Positions 47,470-58,651 of a DNA stretch of 64,000 nucleotides are shown here, one piece after another. Position numbers and translations under genes: made by a program. The stretch is from positions 254,111 to 318,110 of the forward strand of contig JAJQZP010000041.1 in the NCBI GenBank assembly GCA_025403435.1, in the 5' to 3' direction. The DNA comes from Artocarpus heterophyllus. Its lineage: Eukaryota > Streptophyta > Magnoliopsida > Rosales > Moraceae. Within the stretch, counting starts at the first letter, position 1; the number at the start of each line of letters is the position of its first letter. The notes beneath the pieces were generated by a model. That model was not told the DNA's origin. It saw only the letters and a list, made by a program, of their open reading frames with translations, and searched no databases.

Positions 47470-49310
47470 GATTGTGAACCCATATATATAACAACCAAGA
47501 CCACCCTCTCTAACCGATGTGGGACAAATGATTCCCGACCCCTTTAGACTGGACGTCCTCTTGCCAACTCCGTCGTTAACCCATATGAGTGGCAAGGAAC
47601 CTTTGTACATGCACCCACCGACTAGCAGAGGTTCTGCTCTAATAGCATTACGATTTGAACTCACCTATCTCCACCCCAAAAGCTAGCTCATGAAGGGAGG
47701 ATTGTGAGCCCATATATATAACACCCAAGACCACCCCCTCTATGAGATGTGGGACACATCATTCCTGACCCCTTTAGACTGCACATCCTCGTGCCAACTC
47801 TGTCGTTAAGCCACACGAGCGACAGGGAACCTTTGAAGATGCCCCCACCGTCTAGCAGAGGTTTGGCTTTGATACCATTATTATATGAACCCACCTAACT
47901 CCACCCCAAAAGCTAGCTTGGGAGGGGAGGATTGTGAACCCATATATATAACACCCAAGACCACCCTCTCTAACCGATGTGGGACACATCATTCTTGACC
48001 CCTTTAGACTGCACGTCCTCGTGCCAACTCCGTCGTTAACCCACACGAGCGGCAGGGAACCTTTGTACATGCACCCACCGACTAGTAGAGGTTCAGCTCT
48101 GATACCATTATGATATGAACCCACCTAACTCCACCCCAAAAGCTAGCTTGGGAGGGGAGGATTTTGAACCCATATATATAACACCCAAGACCACCCTTTC
48201 TAACCGATGTGGGACATATCATTCCCGACCCCTTTAGACTGTACGTTCTCTTGCCAACTCTGTCGTTAACCCACACGAGCGGCAGGGAACCTTTGTACAT
48301 GCACCCACCGACTAGCAGAGGTTCGGCTTTGATACCATTATGATATGAACCCACCTAACTCCACCCCAAAAGCTAGCTCATGAGGGGAGGATTGTGAAAC
48401 CATATATATAACAACCAAGACCACCCTCTCTAACCGATGTGGGACACATCATTCTTGACCACTTTAGACTGCACGTCCTCGTGCCAACTCTGTCGTTAAC
48501 CCACACGAACGGCCAAAAACCATTGTAAATACACCCACCGACAAGTAGAGGTTCGGCTATGATACCATTATGATATGAACCCACCTAACTCCACCCAAAA
48601 ATCTAGCTTGTGAGGGGAGGACTGTGAACCCAAATAGATAACACCCAAGACCACCCTTTCTAACCGATGTGAGACATATCATTCCCGACCCCTTTAGACG
48701 GCACGTCCTCGTGTCAACTCTGTCGTTAACCCACACGAGTGGCAGGGAACCTTTGTACATGCTCCCACCGACGAGTAGAGGTTTGGCTCTTAAACCATTA
48801 TGATATGATCCCACCGAACTCCACCCCAAAAGCTAGCTTGGGAGGGGAGGATTGTGAACCCATATATATAACACCCAAGACCACCCTTTCTAACCGATGT
48901 GGGACACATCATTCTTGACCCCTTTAGACTGCACATCCTCGTGCCAACTCCGTCGTTAATCCACACGAGCGGCCAAAAACCATTGTACATGCACCCACCG
49001 ACTAGCAGAGGTTCGGCTCTGATACCATTATGATATGAACCCACCTAACTCCACCCCAAAAGCTAGCTGATGATGGGAGGATTATGAACCCATATATATA
49101 ACACCCAAGACCACCCTCTCTAACCGATGTGGGACATATCATTCCCGACCCCTTTAGACTGCACGTCCTCGTGCCAACTCTGTCGTTAACCCACACGAGC
49201 GGCAGGGAACCTTTGTACATGCACCCACCGACGAGTAGAGGTTTGGCTTTGATACCATTATGATATGAACCCACCTAACTCCACCCCAAAGGCTAGCTCA
49301 GGAGGGGAGG
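47470..49310 (-). repeat. Higher-order repeat 1, copy 1 (eight units)
   Basis: Matches 49310-51150 at 1839-1840 bp offset, including private variants such as ACAACCAAGA near 47491/49331 and GGCCAAAAACC near 48511/50350. Edges are approximate. Confidence 0.8.
48111..48451 (-). mobile_element. Representative TRIM unit: LTR-internal-LTR (341 bp)
   Basis: An example of the unit anatomy. LTR 48111-48221 (111 bp) and 48341-48451 flank an internal region 48222-48340 (119 bp). On the minus strand the LTR begins TGATAT/TGATGTGTCCC and ends GGTTCATATCA, then TAATGGTATCAGAGC (PBS, 48328-48340 side), and the internal part ends GGGGTCGGGAA before the next LTR. No protein is encoded. Neighbours share LTRs, so where one element ends and the next begins cannot be defined inside the array. 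Confidence 0.82.
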
Positions 49311-51150
49311 ATTGTGAACCCATATATATAACAACCAAGACCACCCTCTCTAACCGATGTGGGACACATGATTCCCGACCCCTTTAGACTGGACGTCCTC
49401 TTGCCAACTCCGTCGTTAACCCATATGAGTGGCAAGGAACCTTTGTACATGCACCCACTGACTAGCAGAGGTTCTGCTCTAATAGCATTACGATTTGAAC
49501 TCACCTATCTCCACCCCAAAAGCTAGCTCATGAAGGGAGGATTGTGAGCCCATATATATAACACCCAAGACCACCCCCTCTCTCAGATGTGGGACACATC
49601 ATTCCTGACCCCTTTAGACTGCACGTCCTCGTGCCAACTCTGTCGTTAAACCACACGAGCGGCAGGGAACCTTTGAACATGCACCCACCGTCTAGCAGAG
49701 GTTTGGCTTTGATACCATTATTATATGAACCCACCTAACTCCACCCCAAAAGCTAGCTTGGGAGGGGAGGATTGTGAACCCATATATATAACACCCAAGA
49801 CCACCCTCTCTAACCGATGTGGGACACATCATTCTTGACCCCTTTAGACTGCACGTCCTCGTGCCAACTCCGTCGTTAACCCACACGAGCGGCCGAAAAC
49901 CTTTGTACATGCACCCACCGACTAGTAGTGGTTCGGCTCTGATACCATTATGATATGAACCCACCTAACTCCACCCCAAAAGCTAGCTTTGAAGGGAGGA
50001 TTGTGAACCCATATAGATAACACCCAAGACCACCCTTTCTAACCGATGTGGGACATACCATTCCCGACCCCTTTAGACTGTACGTTCTTTTGCCAACTCT
50101 GTCGTTAACCCACACAAGCGGCTGGGAACCCTTGTACATGCTCCCACCAACGAGCAGAGGATCGGCTTTGATACCATTATGATATGAACCCACCTAACTT
50201 CATCCCAAAAGCTAGCTCATGAGGGGAGGATTGTGAAACCATATATATAACAACCAAGACCACCCTCTCTAACCGATGTGGGACACATCATTCTTGACCA
50301 CTTTAGACTGCACGTCCTCGTGCCAACTCTGTCGTTAACCCACACGAACGGCCAAAAACCATTGTAAATACACCCACCGACAAGTAGAGGTTCGGCTATG
50401 ATACCATTATGATATGAACCCACCTAACTCCACCCTAAAATCTAGCTTGTGAGGGGAGGACTGTGAACCCAAATAGATAACACCCAAGACCACCCTTTCT
50501 AACCGATGTGAGACATATCATTCCCGACCCCTTTAGACGGCACGTCCTCGTGTCAACTCCGTCGTTAACCCACACGAGCGGCAGGGAACCTTTGTACATG
50601 CTCCCACCGACGAGTAGAGGTTTGGCTCTTAAACCATTATGATATGATCCCACCGAACTCCACCCCAAAAGCTAGCTTGGGAGGGGAGGATTGTGAACCC
50701 ATATATATAACACCCAAGACCACCCTCTCTAACCGATGTGGGACACATCATTCTTGACCCCTTTAGACTGCACATCCTCGTGCCAACTCCGTCGTTAATC
50801 CACACGAGCGGCCAAAAACCATTGTACATGCACCCACCGACTAGTTGTGGTTCGGCTCGGATACCATTATGATATGAACCCACCTAACTCCACCCCAAAA
50901 GCTAGCTTGTGAAGGGAGGATTGTGAACCCATATAGATAACACCCAAGACCACCCTTTCTAACCGATGTGGGACATATCATTCCTGACCCCTTTAGACTG
51001 CACGTCCTCGTGCCAACTCTGTCGTTAACCCACACGAGCGGCTGGGAACCTTTGTACATGCTCCCACCGACGAGCAGAAGATCGACTTTGATACCATTAT
51101 GATATGAACCCACCTAACTCCACCCCAAAAGCTAGCTCGTGAGGGGAGGA
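49310..51150 (-). repeat. Higher-order repeat 1, copy 2 (eight units)
   Basis: Twin of 47470-49310. A few substitutions and 1-bp indels separate them. Confidence 0.8.
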
Positions 51151-52950
51151 TTGTGAAACCATATATATAACAACCAAGACCACCCTCTCTAACCGATGTG
51201 GGACACATCATTCTTGACCCCTTTAGACTGCACGTCCTCGTGCCAACTCTATCGTTAACCCACACGAACGGCCGAGAACCTTTGTACATGCACCCACCGA
51301 CAAGCTGAGGTTCGGCTATGATACCATTATGATATGAACCCACCTAACTCCACCCCAAAAGCTAGCTTGTGAGGGGAGGATTGTGAACCCATATAGATAA
51401 CACCCGAGAACACCCTTTCTAACCGATGTGAGACATATCATTCCTGACCCCTTTAGACTGCACGTCCTCGTGTCAACTCCGTCGTTAACCCACACAAACG
51501 GCAGGGAACCTTTGTACATGCTCCCACCGATGAGTAGTGGTTCGGCTTTGAAACAATTATGATATGAACCCACCTAACTCCACCCCAAAAGCTAGCACGT
51601 GAGGGGAGGATTGAGAACCCATATATATAACAACAAAGACCACCCTCTCTAACCGATGTGGGACAAATCATTCTCGACCCCTTTAGACTGGACGTCCTCG
51701 TACCAACTCTGTCGTTAACTAACACGAGCGGCAAGGAACCTTTGTGCATTCACCCACTGACTAGCAGCGGTTCGTCTCTAGCACCATTATGATTTGAACC
51801 CACCTAACTCCACCCCAAAAGCTAGCTCGTGAGGGGAGGATTGTAAACCAATAAATATAATACCCAAGACCACCCTCTCTATCGAATGTGGGACACATCA
51901 ATCCTGACCCCTTTAGACTGCACGTCCTCGTGCCAACTCTGTCGTCAACCCACACGAGCAGCAGGGAACCTTTGTACATGCGCCCTCTCTAACCGATGTG
52001 GGACACATCATTCACGACCCCTTTAGACTGCAAGTCCTCGTGCCCACTCCGTCGTTAACCCACACGAGCGGCAGGTTTGTACATGCACCCACCGACTAGC
52101 AAAGGTTCGGCTCTGATACCATTATGATATGAACCCACCTAACTCCACCCCAAAAGCTATCTCGTGAGGGGAGGATTGTGAACCCATATATACAACACCC
52201 AAGAACACCCTCTCTGACCGATGTGGGGCACATCATTCCCGACCCCTTTAGAGTGCACGTACTCGTGCCAACTCCATCGTTAACCCACACGAGAGGCAGG
52301 TAACCTTTGTACATGCGCCCACCGACTAGCAAAGGTTCAACTCTGATACCATTTGATATGAACCCACCTAACTCCTCTCCAAAAGCTAACTCATGAGGGG
52401 AGGATTGTGAACCCATATATATAACACCCCAGACCACCCTCTGGAACCGTTGTGGGGCACATCATTCTCGACCACTTTTGACAGCCCGTCCTCGTGCCAA
52501 CTCCGTCGTTAACCCACACGAGCGACAGGGAACCTTTGTACATGCGCCCACGAACTAGCAGAGGTTTGGCTCTGATACCATTATGATATGATCGTACCTA
52601 ACTCCACCCCAAAAAGCAAGCTTGGGAGGGGAGGATTGTGAATCCATATATATAACACCCATGACCACCCTCTCTAACCGATGTGGGACACATCATTCTT
52701 GACCCCTTTAGACTACCCATACTCGTGCCAACTCCGTCGTTAACCCACACGAGTGGCCGAAAATCTTTGTACATGCACCCACCGACTAGCAGAGGTTCGG
52801 TAATGATACCATTATGATATGAACCCATCTAACTCCACCCCAAAAGTTAGCTCGTGAGGGGAGGATTGTGAACCCATATATATAACACCCAAGACCACCC
52901 TCTCTAACCGATGTGGGACACATCATTCCCGACCCCTTTAGACTGCACGT
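51130..52950 (-). repeat. Higher-order repeat 2, copy 1 (includes one deleted unit)
   Basis: Matches 53070-54890 at about 1942 bp offset. Both copies hold the same deleted unit (junction CGCCC/TCTCTAACC near 51985 and 53926) and the same odd GGCAGGTTTGTACATG join. Edges are approximate. Confidence 0.8.
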
Positions 52951-53069
52951 CCTCGTGCCAACTCTGTCGTTGACCCACATGAGTGGCTGGGAACCTTTGT
53001 ACATGCTCCCACCGACGAGTAGAGGATCGGCTTTGATACCATTATGATATGAACCCACCTAACTCCACC

Positions 53070-54890
53070 CCAACAGCTAGCTCAGGAGGGGAGGATTGTG
53101 AAACCATATATATAACAACCAAGACCACCCTCTCTAACCGATGTGGGACACATCATTCTTGACCCCTTTAGACTGCACGTCCTCGTGCCAACTCTATCGT
53201 TAACCCACACGAACGGCCGAGAACCTTTGTACATGCACCCACCGACAAGTTGAGGTTCGGCTATGATACCATTATGATATGAACCCACCTAACTCCATCC
53301 CAAAAGCTTGTGAGGGGAGGATTGTGAACCTATATAGATAACACCCGAGACCACCCTTTCTAACCGATGTGAGACATATCATTCCTGACCCCTTTAGACT
53401 GCACGTCCTCGTGTCAACTCCGTCGTTAACCCACACAAACGGCAGGGAACCTTTGTACATGCTCCCACCGATGAGTAGTGGTTCGGCTTTGAAACAATTA
53501 TGATATGAACCCACCTAACTCCACCCCAAAAGCTAGCACGTGAGGGGAGGATTGAGAACCCATATATATAACAACAAAGACCACCCTCTCTAACCGATGT
53601 GGGACAAATCATTCTCGACCCCTTTAGACTGGACGTCCTCGTGTCAACTCTGTCGTTAACACACACGAGCGGCAAGGAACCTTTGTGCATGCACCCACCG
53701 ACTAGCAGCGGTTTGGCTCTAGCACCATTATGATTTGAACCCACCTAACTCCACCCCAAAAGCTAGCTCGTGAGGGCAGGATTGTAAACCAATAAATAGA
53801 ATACCCAAGACCACCCTCTCTATCAGATGTGGGACACATCATTCCTGACCCCTTTAGACTGCACGTCCTCGTGCCAACTCTATCGTCAACCCACACGAGC
53901 GACAGGGAACCTTTGTACATGCGCCCTCTCTAACCGATGTGGGACACATCATTCACGACCCCTTTAGACTGCACGTCCTCGTGCCCACTCCGTCGTTAAC
54001 CCACATGAGCGGCAGGTTTGTACATGCACCCACCGACTAGCAGAGGTTCAGCTCTGATACCATTATGATATGAACCCACCTAACTCCACCCCAAAAGCTA
54101 TCTCGTGAGGGGAGGATTGTGAACCCATATATACAACACCCAAGAACACCCTCTCTGACCGATGTGGGGCACATCATTCCCGACCCCTTTAGAGTGCACG
54201 TACTCGTGCCAACTCCATCGTTAACCCACACGAGAGGCAGGGAACCTTTGTACATGCGCCCACCGACTAGCAAAGGTTCAACTCTGATACCATTATGATA
54301 TGAACCCACCTAACTCCTCTCCAAAAGCTAACTCATGAGGGGAGGATTGTGAACCCATATATATAACACCCCAGACCACCCTCTTGAACGGTTGTGGGGC
54401 ACATCATTCCTGACCACTTTTGACGGCCCGTCCTCGTGCCAACTCCGTCGTTAACCCACACGAGCGACAGGGAACCTTTGTACATGCGCCCACGAACTAG
54501 CAGAGGTTTGGCTCTGATACCATTATGATATGATCGTACCTAACTCCACCCCAAAAAGCAAGCTTGGGAGGGGAGGATTGTGAATCCATATATATAACAC
54601 CCATGACCACCCTCTCTAACCGATGTGGGACACATCATTCTTGACCCCTTTAGACTACCCATACTCGTGCCAACTCCGTCGTTAACCCACACGAGTGGCC
54701 GAAAATCTTTGTACATGCACCCACCGACTAGCAGAGGTTCGGTAATGATACCATTATGATATGAACCCATCTAACTCCACCCCAAAAGTTAGCTCGTGAG
54801 GGGAGGATTGTGAACCCATATATATAACACCCAAGACCACCCTCTCTAACCGATGTGGGACACATCATTCCCGACCCCTTTAGACTGCAC
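53070..54890 (-). repeat. Higher-order repeat 2, copy 2 (includes one deleted unit)
   Basis: Twin of 51130-52950. The 1941-1945 bp offset varies through small indels such as a 4-bp loss near 53307. Confidence 0.8.
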
Positions 54891-56608
54891 GTCCTCATGC
54901 CAACTCCGTCGTTAACCCACACGAGCGGCAGCGAACCTTTGTACATGCACCCACCGACTAGCAGAGGTTCGACTCTGATACCATTATGATATGAACCCAC
55001 CTAACTCCACCCCAAAAGCTATCTCGTGAGGGGAGGATTGTGAACCCATATATATAACACCCAAGACCACCCTCTCTAACCGATGTGGGACACATCATTG
55101 CCAACCCCTTTAGAGTATACGTCCTTGTGCCAACACTTCGTTAACTCAAACGAGCGACAGGGAACCTTTGTACATGCGCCCACTGACTTGCAGAGGTTCG
55201 GCCCTAATACCATTATGATATGAACCCACCTAACTCCACCCCAAAAGCTATCTCGTGAGGGGAGGATTGTGAACCCATATATATAACACCCAAGACCACC
55301 CTCTCTGACCGATGTGGGGCAAATCATTCTTGACCCCTTTAGACTGCACATCCTCATGCCAACACCGTCGTTAACCCACACGAGCGGCAGGGAACCTTTG
55401 TTCATGCGCCCACCGACAAGCAAAGTTTCAACTATGTCACCATTATGATATGAACCCACCTAACTCCTCAGCAAAAGCTAGCTCGTGAGGGGAGGATTGT
55501 GAACCCATATATATAACACCTAAGACCACCCTCTCTAACAAAAGTGGGACACATCATTCCCGACCCCTATGGAATGCACGTCCTCATGCCAACTCCATCA
55601 TTATCCCGTACGAGCGGTAGGGAACCTTTGTACATGCTCCCACCGACGAGCAGGGGTTCGGCTCTGATACCATTATGATATGAACCCACCTGTCTCCACC
55701 CCAAAAGTTAGCTTGTGAGGGGAGGATTGTGAATCCATATATATAACACCCAAGACCACCCTCTCTAATCGATGTGGGACACATCATTGCCAACCCCTTT
55801 AGAGTATACGTCCTCGTGCCAACACTTTGTTAACTCAATCGAGCGGTAGGGAACCTTTGTACATGTGCCCACCGACTTACAGAGGTTCGGCCCAAATACC
55901 ATTATGATATGAACCCACCTAACTCCACCCCAAAAGCTAGCTCGTGAGGGGAGGATTGTGAACCCATATATATAACACCCAAGACCACCCTCTCTGACCA
56001 ATGTGGGGCACATTATTCCTGACCCCTTTAGATTGCACATCCTCGTGCCAACACTGTCCTTAACCCACACGAGCGACAGGGAACCTTTGTACAAGCGCCC
56101 ACCGACAAGCAAAGGTTCATCTCTGACACCATTATTATATGAACCCACCTAACTCCTCTGAAAAAGCTAGCTCGTGAGGGGAGGATTGTGAACCCAAATA
56201 TATAACACCCATGACCACCCTCTCGAAACGATGTGGGACACATAATTCTCGACCGCTTTTGATGGCCCGTCCTAGTGCCAACTCCATCGTTAACCCACAC
56301 GAGCGGCAGGGAACCTTTGTACATGCACCCAGTGACTAGCAGAGGTTTGGCTCTGATACCATTATGATATGAACCCACCTAACTTCACCCCAAAAGCTAG
56401 CTCGGGAGGGGAGGATTGTGAACCCATATATATAACACCCAAGACCACCCTCTCTAACCGATGTGGGATACATTATTCCTATAACCCTTAGACTTCACGT
56501 CCTCGTGCCAACTCTGTCGTTAACCCACACGAGCGGCAGGGAACCTTTGTACATGCACCCATCGACTAGCAAAGGTTTGGCTCTGATACCATTATGATAT
56601 GAACCCAC

Positions 56609-56613
56609 CTAAC
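56609..56613. other. Probable target-site duplication of copia copy 2, left (CTAAC)
   Basis: CTAAC from the array LTR precedes the copia LTR start TGTTAGACATG. The matching right copy lies beyond the window. Confidence 0.55.
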
Positions 56614-58054
56614 TGTTAGACATGTATGCTCTAAGGAGTAAAAATGTAATACGTTTTTGGAGACATTTTTATCAATAAAGAATTTATTCATTTATATATA
56701 TATACCAAATATTGTCCTCTTTACGTTCATATTTGTTGAATGTATGATAAGCAAACAGTAGTCTGAGACTGTCAGTCTAAACCTTAAGAGTTGGGCATAT
56801 GATGGGATGATTATGCGGTAGACACGACTCTTAAGGTGATGGTCTAAAATATATGATCCGCAATCGAGGGAATAAAGTTGGGCGCTTTATTCATGTAAAG
56901 ATTGTTATGTTGTCTATATCCCTTTTGGGAGATGGTTTGTCTTAGCCATCGGAGTTGGACTCCGTGAATAGAAACATTGGCGCGTTGTCATAGGTGACGA
57001 TGTGTTGGATCGGGACATAAAGTGAATTGATTTGGATTAATAATTCTGTCTTGTCAAATCGATTCACTTTAGACAATCATTTGTATTGTATCTTAATCCT
57101 GAGATGAATAATGGGCCCGTTGTCTCGACTTGTGTCTTTTGATGTACCAATGGGTGACTCCCACATCTCTATAGTGGCAAGCATGCCGGTACGTTGGAGG
57201 CATGACTCTTGGTAGCGTAGACTTGTTATTCATAGATATGGAATCCATAGCTCCTCTTTAGGAGTAATGATATCCTCTTATATGCGTTGTCCTGTAATTG
57301 GAAAACTGGAGCGCTCAACCATTTGGATACATAGGTGTAACCGAATGGTATACTATCTTTGGATGGTAAGTTTTCTAATGGTGAGACAATGGAACGTAAG
57401 ATAAAAATAATCGGGAAGGTAAGACAGAACTTGTCCTTAAGCCGATTATGGATGATCATATGGGGATGCGATACACTATGATATGTCATGGAGACTTAGC
57501 TACACGAGCTTCGTAATTCTATAAAGTTCGAGAGTGCAGCTCCAAGCTTTTAGTGGAGTAGCGTTGGAGTTGATAATTGTGAAATGTATATCTGGGATAT
57601 TGGGTTTCATAGTTATCATGAGCTTGAACTTTATAGGTCCATTTTGGTCCCCTTTGCTAGCTCACAAAATCCTGTAACGACACGGCGTGCTTTTCCAATA
57701 ATTGGTGACTTATGTCGGATTTATCAGATTGGTTTAAAATTTATAAGAATCAAATAATTCATGTCTGTTTATCGGTTGAATTAATTATGTAAGAAATTAG
57801 TTCAAGATGAACTTGTTGAATTATGGCGTTCGGATAATTCTTGTCTGTTTATCGGTTGTTTTAATTTTGGACAATTAGAACAAGATAAACTTGTAGAATT
57901 GTTGTGAATTGATTTATTTTCTTAGAGATTATCTTGATAAAGTTTGTTTTGATCAGATATCTTTTCTATTGGGCTATTTGAATCAAAACTGAGACTTTAT
58001 CCTTTAGAATCTCGGGTGGAAAATAAAAGATTCGCGGAGATTTTTTCTCGGCAG

Positions 58055-58132
58055 TTCGGCATGCCGGATGACGTGTTCGGCCTGCCGAACTGGCCAGTTC
58101 GGCCTGCCTATCTCACAGTTCGGCATGCCGAC
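58055..58132. repeat. Palindrome cluster in the copia copy 2 LTR (four copies)
   Basis: TTCGGC-NN-GCCGAA-type motifs start at 58055, 58076, 58098 and 58119 (spacing 21, 22, 21 bp). They sit about 120-195 bp upstream of the TATA box, where an enhancer would be expected. Confidence 0.9.
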
Positions 58133-58250
58133 CGCGACAGCTAAGATTACGCGTTTTTCACGCGTATCTTATCAGATATTGATCCGAACTTGATTCTATT
58201 TCGATTTTTGAGACCTAATCTGATATGGACTGACCCCAAGGACCAATAGG

Positions 58251-58259
58251 TATAAAAAG
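58251..58259 (+). promoter_or_regulatory. TATA box of copia copy 2
   Basis: TATAAAAAG preceded by CCAAT, at the same position as in both copy 1 LTRs. Confidence 0.78.
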
Positions 58260-58651
58260 GGAGTGAGTCTAATGATTTACTCAGATCAATTCGAGAGATT
58301 AAGAGTGATACTCTTCTAGTGAGCATCTAAAAACTCCCTGAGAGCTTTTGTTCACAAATCACGAACACTAGCTTTGGGTTCTCTCTATTGGTTGGAAGGA
58401 GAGTCACCGGTGGAAGAGCTGTACGTGTGAGCCCACACTCACTCCGGTTGTGGATAGAGAATAGCAAAGAAGACCAGTTGGTTGAGGCTCTTCTGGAACG
58501 TTACTTCTCTACACAGGTCACGGAGGTTCTTCGGCATACTGAGGTTAGTAAGATCTGTTTAATTTATACATATAACATGTCAAACTTGTGTTTTGGAAAA
58601 TACTCTGATGAAAAATTTTTTAAAATTCCGCTGCGCACTTTGTTTCCAACA

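Larger units (their letters stand above)
46221..56613 (-). repeat. Tandem TRIM array, block D (about 45 units of 230 bp) with higher-order repeats
   Basis: The longest block. Units are mostly 230 bp and more alike than in blocks A and C. Two large higher-order repeats are visible: an eight-unit block repeated at 1839-1840 bp offset (about 47470-49310 and 49310-51150), and a block repeated at about 1942 bp offset (about 51130-52950 and 53070-54890). A three-unit pattern with 689 bp offset joins 55076-55459 and 55765-56148. It ends in a unit LTR at CTAAC, the target of copia copy 2. Confidence 0.94.
56614..58651 (+). repeat. 5' LTR of copia copy 2 (2038 bp)
   Basis: TGTTAGACATG...TTCCAACA. Palindrome cluster at 58055-58132, CCAAT at about 58242 and TATAAAAAG at 58251. 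It aligns throughout with the copy 1 LTRs. Confidence 0.93.

Noticed and set aside
13814..56378. Dozens of similar minus-strand open frames of 65-130 codons across the array (MGSYHNGI..., PTSVREGGLGCYIYG...)
   Set aside because: They follow the repeat unit, mostly start at GTG rather than ATG, run across LTR, PBS and PPT, and shift frame from unit to unit because 229-230 is not a multiple of 3. They reflect few stops in one repeat, not a protein family.
13621..56613. A CRISPR-like array of direct repeats
   Set aside because: The repeat is the whole 229-230 bp unit with no unique spacers, and the setting is plant retrotransposons.
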